Assembly: GCF_000260795.1 (NCBI RefSeq)
Contig: NZ_AJGU01000018.1
Location: 1-49,809 of the forward strand
DNA: 49,809 bases
Direction: 5' to 3'
DNA from: Treponema sp. JC4
GTDB taxonomy: Bacteria; Spirochaetota; Spirochaetia; Treponematales; Treponemataceae
Shown here: positions 15,674-24,375 of the stretch, one piece after another
How the letters are laid out: each line of letters starts with the position of its first letter
How positions within the stretch are numbered: the first letter of the stretch is position 1
The notes under the pieces: model-generated
Databases searched by the model: none
Told to the model about the DNA's origin: nothing
Seen by the model: only the letters and a program-made list of their open reading frames with translations
Position numbers and translations under genes: made by a program

Positions 15674-16297
15674 TTACATCGTACAGAAGTTTTTAAGTAT
15701 CTTTAAACCTTCCTCTCCCGATTTTTCCGGGTGGAACTGACAGGCATAAATGTTTCCGCTCTGAATTACAGCCGGAACTTCTATTCCGTAGTCTGCACTT
15801 GCCTTGATTACATTTTCGTCTTCCGGACAGATTACGTATGAATGGACAAAATAAAAATCTGCGCCTTCTTTTACATCTTTTAGAATTGCAGAACCGCCGT
15901 GCTTTACAGAAAGATTGTTCCAGCCAATCTGCGGAATCTTAAAGCCTTGGTGCGAAAGCCCAGCCTTAATCGATTCAAAATATTTGATTTTTCCTTTGAT
16001 AAGGCCAAGACAGTTGGTATCGCCCTCTTCGCTCCAGTCAAAAATAATCTGAGAGCCAAGGCAGATTCCCAGAAGAGGAATCCCGTCTTTACACTTTCGC
16101 TTCAAAAATTCATCAAAGCCGGTTTCTTTGAGCTGAGTCATGGCATAAGCCGCGTCACCAACTCCCGGGAAAATCAGCTTGTCGCAGTTTTCCAGCTCTT
16201 CAGGCTTTTTTGAAAGCACAAAATCAATTCCAAGACTTTTTAGCGCGCGTTCAACACTTGTAATGTTTCCAGCGTTGTAATCAACAATTCCAATCAT
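15674..16297 (-). CDS. hisH: imidazole glycerol phosphate synthase glutaminase subunit
   Basis: HisH is the class I glutaminase that feeds ammonia to HisF. The nucleophile motif LLGICLGSQ (about residue 79) and the HPEKSGEEG block with the catalytic His and Glu near residue 188 are both present. The start MIGIVDYNAGNITS is the standard family start, at the ATG 16297. The only GGAGG lies about 25 nt upstream, so the translation signal is weak. Length is 207 residues. The R2 repeat starts at its stop codon. Confidence 0.96.
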   Translation of the reverse strand: MIGIVDYNAGNITSVERALKSLGIDFVLSKKPEELENCDKLIFPGVGDAAYAMTQLKETGFDEFLKRKCKDGIPLLGICLGSQIIFDWSEEGDTNCLGLIKGKIKYFESIKAGLSHQGFKIPQIGWNNLSVKHGGSAILKDVKEGADFYFVHSYVICPEDENVIKASADYGIEVPAVIQSGNIYACQFHPEKSGEEGLKILKNFCTM

Positions 16298-16372
16298 GGT
16301 TGTAAGGGTACTTAAAAGAACCTCCAGTTGCAATATATAGTAAGCAATTTTTTGCATATTTTTAGGAAAAAT

Positions 16373-16421
16373 ATTGCAATTTTATGCAAAAAGTTCTATT
16401 CTTTTTGTATATTTATGCAGA
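16373..16421 (+). promoter_or_regulatory. argG promoter with two ArgR/AhrC-type ARG-box-like sites
   Basis: 16404-16421 (TTTGTATATTTATGCAGA) fits the ARG-box consensus TNTGNATWWWWATNCANA at every position. 16373-16390 fits at 16 of 18. The centres are 31 bp apart, about three helical turns. A promoter TTGCAA (16374-16379), 17 bp, TATTCT (16397-16402) is overlapped by the first box, and the second covers the start site. Other TTGCATA-like words lie at 16351-16368. Confidence 0.55.
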
Positions 16422-16489
16422 AATAGTGCCGAAAGGTAAAGCAAAAATCACCGGCCACTCTGACCGGCGGGCCTACACAGGAGGATCGT

Positions 16490-17755
16490 ATGGCAAAAGA
16501 TAAAGTAGTTTTGGCTTATTCGGGCGGACTTGATACAACTGTTATCATCCCTTGGCTTAAAGAAAATTATGATTATGATGTAATCGCCGTTTGTATTGAC
16601 GTTGGTCAGGGCGATGACTGGGCTGCAATCAAGGCTCGCGCACTTAAAACTGGTGCTTCTGCCTGCTACGTTGTTGATGCCCGCCAGGAATACATCGAAG
16701 AATATATCTGGCCTGCTGTAAAGGCTAATGCAGTTTACGAAGATGAATATCTTTTGGGAACTTCTACTGCACGTCCTCTTATCGGAAAAATCCTTGTTGA
16801 ATATGCACGTCAGGAAAAAGCTGTTGCAATCTGTCACGGTGCTACAGGTAAGGGAAACGACCAGGTTCGTTTTGAACTTGCAATTAAGGCTTTTGCTCCT
16901 GATTTGAAAGTAATCGCTGCATGGCGTGATGACAAATGGAACATGGACAGCCGCGAAGCAGAAATCAAATATCTTGAAGACCGCGGACTTGAAGTTCCAA
17001 TGAAAAAAGACCAGTCATACTCTCGTGATGAGAATATCTGGCACCTTTCTCACGAAGGTCTTGAACTTGAAAAGACAGAAAACGAGCCAAACTACAAGCA
17101 CATGCTCAAAAATACAGTTGTGCCAGAAGAAGCTCCAGCTGACGGTGAATACGTAACAATCGAATTCGAAAAAGGAATCCCAGTTGCACTCAACGGCAAA
17201 AAGATGAATGCACTTGACCTTTTGAACGAACTTAACGTAATCGGCGGACGCAACGGTGTTGGCCTTGTTGATATCTGTGAAAACCGCTGTGTTGGTATGA
17301 AGAGCCGCGGCGTTTACGAAACACCGGGTGGAGCAATCCTTTACTTTGCTCACCGCATGATGGATCATATCTGTCTTGACCGCGATACTTACCATTACAA
17401 GCAGCAGATTGCAATCAAAATCGGCGAACTCATCTACGACGGAAAATGGTTCACAACTTTGTTCGACAGCCTTATGGCATTCGTAGACAAGACAGAAGAA
17501 ACTGTTACCGGCTGGGCAAAAGTTAAGCTGATTAAGGGTGCTATCCGCGGTGCAGGCTCTGGTTCAAAATACAGCCTCTACAACGAATCAATTGCATCTT
17601 TCACAACTGGTGAACTTTACAATCACAAAGACGCAGAAGGCTTTATCACTTTGTTCGGACTTCCATTAAAAGTTCGCGCTATGATGGAGCAACAAGTTGG
17701 CGAGGGCCAGGCTATTATTGAAAGCAAGAACTTGAAAAAGCGTCCTACTGAATAA
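16490..17755 (+). CDS. argG: argininosuccinate synthase
   Basis: ArgG condenses citrulline and aspartate with ATP, the penultimate step to arginine. The N-type ATP pyrophosphatase loop is AYSGGLDTTVI near residue 9. Further family blocks are TSTARPLIGKILVE, CHGATGKGNDQVRFE near residue 115, and MKSRGVYETPGG near residue 267. The length (421) is that of the longer bacterial form. GGAGG stands 6 nt before the ATG, and ARG-box-like sites precede the gene. No other arginine gene is in the window. Confidence 0.97.
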   Translation: MAKDKVVLAYSGGLDTTVIIPWLKENYDYDVIAVCIDVGQGDDWAAIKARALKTGASACYVVDARQEYIEEYIWPAVKANAVYEDEYLLGTSTARPLIGKILVEYARQEKAVAICHGATGKGNDQVRFELAIKAFAPDLKVIAAWRDDKWNMDSREAEIKYLEDRGLEVPMKKDQSYSRDENIWHLSHEGLELEKTENEPNYKHMLKNTVVPEEAPADGEYVTIEFEKGIPVALNGKKMNALDLLNELNVIGGRNGVGLVDICENRCVGMKSRGVYETPGGAILYFAHRMMDHICLDRDTYHYKQQIAIKIGELIYDGKWFTTLFDSLMAFVDKTEETVTGWAKVKLIKGAIRGAGSGSKYSLYNESIASFTTGELYNHKDAEGFITLFGLPLKVRAMMEQQVGEGQAIIESKNLKKRPTE

Positions 17756-17765
17756 GCTTAAAATA

Positions 17766-17891
17766 GAAGAACCGTTAAAAACAGGGCTGCGACAGCGGGC
17801 CTGTTTAGGTTCATCGAAAGAATAGCTCAAGCGCCGAGACTAGCGAGGCGCAATTAAAAACACCCGGTTCATCACGAGCCGGGATTTTTTT
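17766..17891 (+). repeat. structured repeat R3, copy 1, ending in the argG terminator
   Basis: GAACC (17769-17773) pairs with GGTTC (17808-17812) around an inner stem AAACAGG/CCTGTTT with a nested GCTG/CAGC. A second stem GCGCC/GGCGC follows near 17831-17851. A terminator hairpin CCCGGTTC/GAGCCGGG (17863-17883) with a T tract closes the unit. Copy 2 at 26078-26166 keeps the flanking words but has different stems. Confidence 0.7.
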
Positions 17892-17892
17892 A

Positions 17893-17921
17893 TTGACTCC
17901 AGCATATAAATCATTTATTTT
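17893..17921 (+). promoter_or_regulatory. ZIP transporter promoter with leaderless geometry
   Basis: TTGACT (17893-17898), 17 bp, TATTTT (17916-17921), then 6 nt and the ATG. There is no Shine-Dalgarno. Confidence 0.65.
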
Positions 17922-17927
17922 AAAAAT

Positions 17928-18713
17928 ATGAATATAACCTTCTGGGGACTTTTAATTCCTTTTTTAGGAACAACGCTTGGTTCGGGCTGTGTTTTCTTTA
18001 TGAAGCACGGCATGAATGATACTGTTCAGCGCATTCTGCTCGGTTTTGCAGCGGGAGTTATGATTGCAGCCGGCGTCTGGTCACTTTTAATTCCTGCAAT
18101 GGATATGAGTGAGCCAATGGGGCGTCTTGCATTTTTGCCGGCTCTGACAGGTTTTATTCTTGGTATTGCCTTTCTCTTTTTACTTGATAAAATTACACCT
18201 CATTTACATGCAATGGCAGAAAGTCCTGAAGGGCCTAAATCAACAGTAAATAAAATCAGCCGTACAATGATGCTTGTATTTGCCGTAACCCTCCATAATA
18301 TTCCAGAAGGAATGGCTGTCGGTGTTGTTTTTGCAAGCTTTTTGAACGGAAGCGGTCTTTCCGGCGCGGATGCACTTGCTCTTGCCATTGGTATTGCAAT
18401 TCAAAATTTCCCGGAAGGCGCAATTATTTCTATGCCCCTCCGAACCGAAGGAAACGGAAAATTCAAATCCTTTTTATATGGAACTCTTTCCGGCGCTGTA
18501 GAACCTGTCGCAGCAATAATCACAATCCTTTTGACTTCTCTTGTTCTGCCGTTTCTGCCATATCTGCTTTCTTTTGCGGCTGGTGCCATGGTTTACGTTG
18601 TAGTAGAAGAATTAATTCCAGAGGCAACCCGAGATGAAAAAACTGATGTCTGTACAATCGGATTTGCCTTTGGATTCGCACTTATGATGGTTCTTGATGT
18701 AGCACTGGGATAG
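17928..18713 (+). CDS. ZIP-family divalent metal transporter
   Basis: ZIP proteins carry zinc or other divalent metals into the cytoplasm. About eight membrane segments are visible in 261 residues. The metal-site signatures are HNIPEGMAVGV in TM4 (about residue 122) and QNFPEGAIIS in TM5 (about 161), the GufA-like bacterial pattern. A short cytoplasmic loop between TM3 and TM4 holds a His pair (HLHAM) that may bind metal. The promoter places the start site at the ATG, so the message looks leaderless. It is convergent with the alcohol dehydrogenase, 7 bp apart. Confidence 0.93.
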   Translation: MNITFWGLLIPFLGTTLGSGCVFFMKHGMNDTVQRILLGFAAGVMIAAGVWSLLIPAMDMSEPMGRLAFLPALTGFILGIAFLFLLDKITPHLHAMAESPEGPKSTVNKISRTMMLVFAVTLHNIPEGMAVGVVFASFLNGSGLSGADALALAIGIAIQNFPEGAIISMPLRTEGNGKFKSFLYGTLSGAVEPVAAIITILLTSLVLPFLPYLLSFAAGAMVYVVVEELIPEATRDEKTDVCTIGFAFGFALMMVLDVALG

Positions 18714-18720
18714 GATTTAA

Positions 18721-19905
18721 TTATAGCTTTGCCTTTGCTGCAATCTTGTAAATTTCCGCAATGTCAGAAGAGGTCAGGTGTACAAAGCCGCCTGTTGAGC
18801 CGCCTTCCGGTAAGCCAAATTTCTTTACAAGGGTAGGAATGTCTTCTTCCTTTGCGCCAAGTTCAGCAAAATTAATCGGCATGCCGATTTTGTGGAGGAA
18901 CTCGCGGAAGCGTTTAATTCCTTCGCGGGCGGTGTTTTCTGGATTTTCATAATCCATTTTGCAGCCCCAGACACGTTCTGCCCACTGACAGAAGCGCATC
19001 AGATCATGCTTGTAAACAAACTCCATCCAGGCCGGCATAATTACTGCAAGTCCTGCACCGTGAGCGCAGTCATAAAGACCTGAAAGTTCATGTTCAATAC
19101 CGTGGCTGTTCCAGTCCTGTTCGCGACCAACCCCAACAATATTGTTATGAGCAACCATTCCAGCCCACATGATATTTGCACGTGCCTCGTAATCATCAGG
19201 ATTTGCAATTACCTTTGGAGTTTCGTGAATCATAGCCATAAGAACGGCTTCGCAGAGTCTGTCTGTGGTTTCTACATTTTTTGTATTTGTAAAATAACGT
19301 TCACATACATGAGCCATAATATCTGTCGCACCGCAGGCTGTCTGATAAGCAGGTAAAGTCTGGGTAAGGGCAGGATTCAAAATTGAAAAGCGAGGACGTA
19401 TACATTCCCCACCGGTTGCTCTTTTCTGCATTCCATCCCTTTTTGTTATAACGGAATCTCCAGAGCCTTCACTTCCTGCCGCCGCAATTGTCAAAACGGT
19501 TCCAACAGGAAGAGCTTTTTTAGGTTCAGCCTTTCCGCTGTAAAAATCCCAGAAATCGCCGTCATAGCATACGCCAATCGCAATTGCCTTTGCACTGTCA
19601 ATTACTGAACCGCCGCCAACTGCAAGAATAAAATCAAGACCATTTTTCTTGCACAAATCAATTCCTTCATAAACAAGATCATCAAGAGGATTTGGATGTA
19701 CTCCGCCAAGTTCAACAAAATCAATTTTTGCTTCTTTTAATGAATTTCTGATTCTTCCCAAAAGTCCGGATTTTTCTGCTGACTTTCCGCCAAAATGAAG
19801 CAGTACCTTACTTCCGCCAAATTCTTTTACAAGCGCACCTGCCAGCACTTCCATCTCTTTTCCAAACACAAATTTGGTCGGACTGTAGAACGTAAAATTA
19901 TCCAT
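18721..19905 (-). CDS. iron-containing alcohol dehydrogenase (BdhA/YqhD-like)
   Basis: This group III alcohol dehydrogenase reduces aldehydes to alcohols, using NAD(P)H, during fermentation. The coenzyme motif VGGGSVIDSAKAIA is near residue 97. The metal ligands are GATDIMAHVCERYF (Asp and His, about 195-200), HGIEHELSG and DCAHGAGLAVIMPAW (two His). The 394-residue length is normal. The ATG at 19905 is used because GAGGT is 5 nt upstream. Closest in pattern to butanol dehydrogenases; the actual substrate cannot be read from the sequence. Confidence 0.93.
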   Translation of the reverse strand: MDNFTFYSPTKFVFGKEMEVLAGALVKEFGGSKVLLHFGGKSAEKSGLLGRIRNSLKEAKIDFVELGGVHPNPLDDLVYEGIDLCKKNGLDFILAVGGGSVIDSAKAIAIGVCYDGDFWDFYSGKAEPKKALPVGTVLTIAAAGSEGSGDSVITKRDGMQKRATGGECIRPRFSILNPALTQTLPAYQTACGATDIMAHVCERYFTNTKNVETTDRLCEAVLMAMIHETPKVIANPDDYEARANIMWAGMVAHNNIVGVGREQDWNSHGIEHELSGLYDCAHGAGLAVIMPAWMEFVYKHDLMRFCQWAERVWGCKMDYENPENTAREGIKRFREFLHKIGMPINFAELGAKEEDIPTLVKKFGLPEGGSTGGFVHLTSSDIAEIYKIAAKAKL

Positions 19906-19963
19906 ATTTACCTCGCTATAATGAGTATAATATGGCAAAAACTCAAAGGCAAAAAAAACTTTG

Positions 19964-20869
19964 TTATAAGCAGTGTTTTTTAATAGCTTCTATATAACTC
20001 TGCGCATAGCGTGAAAGAAATACGTTTTTACGGCTTACAATTCCAACCGTCATTTTGTCATCAAGTTCAAGGGGGCGGGCAATTATATTTTCTCCGTTCA
20101 GTTCGTGGCTGATAATTCCCGAACAGATTGTGTAGCCGTTTAAACCGATAAGCAGATTGAAAAGGGTAGCGCGGTCGCGGACCTTGATGTTTTTAGGACA
20201 GTCAAAATCAATTGCAGAAAGCGGTTCTTCGGCAAAATAAAATGAATTATAGTTTCCCTGCTCATAGGTCAGGTAGGGGAAGGGCTTTAAATCTTCCAGC
20301 TTAAGGCTTTCTTTTTCTGCCAGAGGATTCTCAGATGAAATAAAAACGTGAAGTCCTGCCGTAAAAAGAGGCTCAAAGTGAAGGTTATTTTTTTTAAGAA
20401 GCTTTGAAATTATGTCTTCGTTTTTACGGCTCTGATATAAAACTCCAAGCTCGCTTTTTAAATGGGCAACATCTTCTATGATTTCATGAGTCTGGGTTTC
20501 TCTAAGGGTAAAATCGTAAGAAGCAGCGCCGAACTCTCTTATTACATCTACAAAGGCATTTACTGCAAAAGAATAGTGCTGGCAGCTTACAGAAAAAATA
20601 GGATTTGCTTCTCCCTTTCCTTTGTAACGGTCTTCAAGAAGTCCTGCCTGTTCAACCACCTGACGTGCATAGGAAAGAAATTCGTCTCCTTCATTTGTAA
20701 GGGTAACACCCTTGTTGGTACGGCTGAAAATCTTAATCCCCATTTCGTCTTCCAGCTCGTGGATAGAGGCGGTAAGGCTTGGCTGAGAAATAAAAACTTT
20801 TTTTGAAGCCTCTGTGATGTTTTTTGTGTCGGCAACGGCAACTGCATATTTTAACTGCTGTAAAGTCAT
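19964..20869 (-). CDS. LysR-family transcriptional regulator, divergent from metE
   Basis: A 301-residue LysR regulator. The N-terminal winged helix-turn-helix is clear (MTLQQLKYAVAVADTKNITE followed by ISQPSLTASIHELEDEMG). The C-terminal effector domain (about 90-295) is a periplasmic-binding-like fold. It stands divergent from metE, the arrangement of MetR and its target, so control of methionine synthesis is a reasonable inference. The effector is unknown. Its promoter (TTGGCA, 17 bp, TAATAT) leaves a leader of only about 4-5 nt and no RBS. A dyad overlaps the -35, which fits autoregulation. Confidence 0.9.
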   Translation of the reverse strand: MTLQQLKYAVAVADTKNITEASKKVFISQPSLTASIHELEDEMGIKIFSRTNKGVTLTNEGDEFLSYARQVVEQAGLLEDRYKGKGEANPIFSVSCQHYSFAVNAFVDVIREFGAASYDFTLRETQTHEIIEDVAHLKSELGVLYQSRKNEDIISKLLKKNNLHFEPLFTAGLHVFISSENPLAEKESLKLEDLKPFPYLTYEQGNYNSFYFAEEPLSAIDFDCPKNIKVRDRATLFNLLIGLNGYTICSGIISHELNGENIIARPLELDDKMTVGIVSRKNVFLSRYAQSYIEAIKKHCL

Positions 20870-20879
20870 ATCATCATAA

Positions 20880-20916
20880 ATATTACCATAGATAAAACCT
20901 ATTGCCAACTGTATAG
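20880..20916 (-). promoter_or_regulatory. lysR promoter with LysR-type dyad
   Basis: On the - strand TTGGCA (20908-20903), 17 bp, TAATAT (20885-20880). The dyad CTAT-N10-ATAG (20899-20916) covers the -35 and has the spacing of LysR-type sites. The facing metE promoter may be TTTATA (20927), 16 bp, TATACT (20949-20954). Confidence 0.45.
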
Positions 20917-20992
20917 AAATAGTATTTTTATAAATCATTGTGATTTCATATACTGATTCAAAACAACATATTAAAAGGGTAGGTAAAAGCGT

Positions 20993-23281
20993 ATGATAAA
21001 AACAGCAGTTACAGGTTTTCCAAGAATCGGAAAAGAAAGACAGTTAAAATTTGCAGCAGAAAAATTCTTTAGGGGCGAAATAGGCCAGTCAGAACTTGAA
21101 GAAGTTGCAAAAGAACTTCGTGCCTATGGCTGGAAAAAGCAGGAGAAAGCGGGAATTACTTTTATTCCTTCAAACGATTTTTCTTTTTATGATAATCTTC
21201 TTGATACGGCTTTTTTGCTGGGTGCTATTCCTTCCCGCTATGTAAAACTTGGACTTAGTCCTCTGGAAACTTATTTTGCAACCGCTCACGGTTACCAGGG
21301 AAATGCCGGCGACGTAAAAGCCCTTCCTATGAAAAAATGGTTCAACACAAATTATCATTATCTTGTTCCGGAGCTTAGCGATGACACAAAAATCAAACTG
21401 GCAGAAAATTCAAAACCTCTTTGTGAGTTTTCAGAGGCGCTTTCGCTTGGAATAAAGACAGTACCTGCCCTGACAGGTCTTTACACCTTCTTTCATCTTG
21501 CTTCTTATACAGGCGGAAAAAAAGCGGAAGCTTTTATTGATGATGCTGTAGCAGCTTATTCGGAACTTGCCTGCCAGTTAGAAGCTCTTGGCGCTGAATG
21601 GATAAGTTTTTCCGAGCCAGCCCTCGTGCTTGATGTTAATGAAGAAGAAAAAACTCTCTTTGTGACCATTTACAAAAAGCTTCTTAAACAAATCCGCAGT
21701 CAGACAAAAGTTAAAATCCTTCTTCAGACCTTCTTTGGCGATATCCGTGATGTCTATGAGGAGGTGATTTCGCTTGGCTTTGACGGAATCGGGCTGGATT
21801 TTATAGAAGGAAAAGAGACTCTTTCTTTAATAGAAAAATCTTTCCCAAAAAATACCCTTTTATTTGCAGGCCTTATAAACGGAAAAAATATCTGGCGAAG
21901 TAATTACGAAGATAAAATCCATATTCTTTCTGAAATTAAAAAATGTCTGCCTCAAGAAAACCTTGTAATTTCTCCTTCCTGTTCACTGCTTCACGTTCCT
22001 TATTCAACAGAACTGGAAGATAAGCTTAGCGATGAGGTGAAGGCTCATTTTGCCTTTGCGGAAGAAAAACTCTGCGAACTTAAAGAACTTGCCTCTGAGG
22101 ATAAGGCTGTCCTGGAAGAAAACAAAAAACTTTTTGCCTGTCAGAGGGTCAATAAAAATCCTAAGGTGCAGGCAGCACTTTCTGCTCTCACCGCTGATGA
22201 TTTTATCCGAAAACCTGACTTTGAAGTTCGCGAAGAAATTCAGAAGAAGGAATTCAACCTTCCGCTTTTTCCTACAACAACAATCGGTTCTTTCCCTCAG
22301 ACAAAAGAGGTTCGCGCAAAGCGTGCAGCCTGGAAAAAAGGACAGCTTTCCGATCAGGAATATGTAACTTTCAATCAGGAAAAAATCGCTGAATGTATTG
22401 CCCTGCAGGAAAAACTCGACCTTGATGTCCTTGTTCACGGTGAGTTTGAACGAAACGACATGGTTGAATATTTTGGCTCTCAGATGGATGGTTACCTTTT
22501 TACCTCCAACGGCTGGGTTCAGTCTTACGGCACAAGATGCGTAAAGCCTCCTGTTGTCTGGGGTGATGTTTCCCGCCGCGCTCCAATGACTGTAGAATGG
22601 TCTGTCTATGCCCAGAGCCGCACTAAAAAGCCTGTAAAGGGGATGCTCACAGGGCCTGTTACAATTTTGAACTGGTCTTTCCCCCGCGAAGATATCAGCT
22701 TAAAAGAGCAGGCTGATCAGATTGGGCTTGCAATTCGCGATGAAGTTTTAGACCTTGAAGCAAATGGAATCCGCATTATTCAGATTGATGAGGCAGCCCT
22801 GAGGGAAAAACTTCCTCTAAGAAAGAGAGACTGGCATTCAGAATATCTGGACTGGGCAATTCCTGCCTTCCGTCTTGTTCATGCAAAGGTTCGGCCTCAA
22901 ACTCAGATTCATACTCATATGTGTTACAGCGAGTTTAATGATATTATCCGCGAAATTGATGATATGGATGCTGATGTAATTACCTTTGAAGCAAGCCGTT
23001 CAGATTTGAAAATCCTTGATGCCCTTAAAGAGGCAGACTTTAAAACGGAAGTTGGTCCTGGAGTTTATGATATTCATTCCCCGCGCGTTCCGTCGGTTTC
23101 AGAAATTACAGCCGCCTTGAACAAAATGCGCGAAAAGGTTCCTCTTGAAAAACTCTGGGTAAATCCGGATTGTGGTCTTAAAACCCGTAGGGAAGAAGAA
23201 ACGGTAAGAAGCCTTAGCAATCTTGTTGAAGCTGCAAAAATCCTTCGTGCCGAGTCAATCTTCTTTGACAAGGCCGTTTAG
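20993..23281 (+). CDS. metE: cobalamin-independent methionine synthase
   Basis: MetE moves the methyl group from 5-methyltetrahydropteroyltri-glutamate to homocysteine. The protein has 762 residues with the two-barrel layout. The N-terminal barrel starts [15 protein letters not shown]. The catalytic C-terminal barrel starts near [13 protein letters not shown] (about residue 425). Zinc ligands are visible as HTHMC (His 642, Cys 644) and NPDCGLKTR (Cys 727), and the EASRSD block carries the acidic substrate residues. AGGTA lies about 7 nt before the ATG. No SAM riboswitch or T-box is visible upstream; control is more likely by the divergent LysR gene. Confidence 0.97.
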   Translation: MIKTAVTGFPRIGKERQLKFAAEKFFRGEIGQSELEEVAKELRAYGWKKQEKAGITFIPSNDFSFYDNLLDTAFLLGAIPSRYVKLGLSPLETYFATAHGYQGNAGDVKALPMKKWFNTNYHYLVPELSDDTKIKLAENSKPLCEFSEALSLGIKTVPALTGLYTFFHLASYTGGKKAEAFIDDAVAAYSELACQLEALGAEWISFSEPALVLDVNEEEKTLFVTIYKKLLKQIRSQTKVKILLQTFFGDIRDVYEEVISLGFDGIGLDFIEGKETLSLIEKSFPKNTLLFAGLINGKNIWRSNYEDKIHILSEIKKCLPQENLVISPSCSLLHVPYSTELEDKLSDEVKAHFAFAEEKLCELKELASEDKAVLEENKKLFACQRVNKNPKVQAALSALTADDFIRKPDFEVREEIQKKEFNLPLFPTTTIGSFPQTKEVRAKRAAWKKGQLSDQEYVTFNQEKIAECIALQEKLDLDVLVHGEFERNDMVEYFGSQMDGYLFTSNGWVQSYGTRCVKPPVVWGDVSRRAPMTVEWSVYAQSRTKKPVKGMLTGPVTILNWSFPREDISLKEQADQIGLAIRDEVLDLEANGIRIIQIDEAALREKLPLRKRDWHSEYLDWAIPAFRLVHAKVRPQTQIHTHMCYSEFNDIIREIDDMDADVITFEASRSDLKILDALKEADFKTEVGPGVYDIHSPRVPSVSEITAALNKMREKVPLEKLWVNPDCGLKTRREEETVRSLSNLVEAAKILRAESIFFDKAV

Positions 23282-23293
23282 ACGGGAGATTAT

Positions 23294-24175
23294 TTACTGC
23301 TGGGTGTGCTCTCTTTTATTGTAGCAGAAATTGAGCACAGCCATGCTGATAATCACAGCGTAACCAGTTAGGCTCATCCAGTCTGGAATCATACCGAAAA
23401 CAAAGAAACCGAAGCTTGCGGAAAAAATAATCTGAGAATAATCGTAAATACTTATTTCGCGGGCAGGGGCGTGGAAGTAAGCTGCTGTAATTGCAAATTG
23501 CCCGCATGCAGCCCAGATTCCCGCAAGAATCAGGAAAGTCAGCTGGAGGCCTGTCATCGGCTCCCAGTGCAAAATCATGTGAGGGACAGAAAGCAGGCAG
23601 GAATAAACAGAGAAAAATAAAACTATAACCTTACCGTTACATTTAAGCGAACTGAGCTTTCGCACGCAGGCATAGGCAAGTCCCGCTCCCACACCGCCAA
23701 TAAAACCCGCAAGGGTAGGAAGGGTAGCAGAAAAATCAAAGCTTGGTTTTACAACAAGCATGGCGCCTAAAAAAGCCCCTGTAATCGCCAGCATAGGAAC
23801 AAGGCGAACTTTTTCCTTCATCAAAAAAATGCTGAAAAATACGGCAAAAAATGGTGACATCTTGTTCAGAATTGCTGCATCCGAAAGCACAAGCCGGTCT
23901 ATTGCATAGAAGTTCCCGAAAATCCCGATAGAGCCCGCCGTAGCGCGGATAAAAAGAAAAATGAGCGCCCCCTTAGGAATAGCAACCGACTCCCAGCCCT
24001 TTTCCCGCCCTTCCCGAATCAAAAATCCCAGCGCAATAATAAAAGAAACAGAATTACGGAAAAAAGCCTTCTGAATAAAATTAATTCCCCCCGCCAGCCG
24101 CACAAAAAGCGCCATAGCCGCAAAAGAGAAAGCCGAGATGATTAGGAAAATAATGCCTTTGCTTGTATTTGTCAT
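23294..24175 (-). CDS. EamA/DMT-superfamily transporter
   Basis: A 293-residue inner-membrane protein with ten predicted helices in two EamA repeats, the pattern of drug/metabolite exporters such as RhaT or YdcZ relatives. The first repeat ends near AITGAFLGAMLVVKP (about residue 140), and the second ends with SLTGYAVIISMAVLNF. A conserved-looking LNKMSPFFAVFFS segment corresponds to the EamA core helix. The substrate cannot be told. It converges on metE with 12 bp between stop codons. An R1 element lies upstream of its start, oriented with the gene further upstream. Confidence 0.9.
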   Translation of the reverse strand: MTNTSKGIIFLIISAFSFAAMALFVRLAGGINFIQKAFFRNSVSFIIALGFLIREGREKGWESVAIPKGALIFLFIRATAGSIGIFGNFYAIDRLVLSDAAILNKMSPFFAVFFSIFLMKEKVRLVPMLAITGAFLGAMLVVKPSFDFSATLPTLAGFIGGVGAGLAYACVRKLSSLKCNGKVIVLFFSVYSCLLSVPHMILHWEPMTGLQLTFLILAGIWAACGQFAITAAYFHAPAREISIYDYSQIIFSASFGFFVFGMIPDWMSLTGYAVIISMAVLNFCYNKREHTQQ

Positions 24176-24187
24176 AATGCCTTCTAC

Positions 24188-24291
24188 AAAAAAAATCGGA
24201 CTGCGGGTCCCAGCGACGGCGAAAATCAGGGTACCACCCCCTCACGGGTTCCCCCCTAATTTTCGCCTGCGTCCCACAGTCCAATTTTTTT
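24188..24291 (-). repeat. dispersed repeat R1, copy 3, after the carboxyltransferase gene
   Basis: On the - strand the core 24275-24202 matches copies 1 and 2 (starts GTGGGACGCAGGCGAAAATT, ends CGCTGGGACCCGC). The outer arms, TTGGACTG on one side and CAGTCCGATT on the other, pair with each other and differ from the arms of the other copies. A T tract follows, giving a terminator after the carboxyltransferase gene. Confidence 0.85.
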
Positions 24292-24375
24292 GTATAATGT
24301 CTCCTGCCTTGCGCAAACCCATGACTTTTTTGAACCGCGCAGCGGAAGCCATGTTTTCCAACGCGGTGTTCTATA

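Noticed and set aside
20870-20992. SAM riboswitch or T-box before metE
   Set aside because: The intergenic region is short, AT-rich and filled by divergent promoters. No multi-helix core or T-box sequence is visible.
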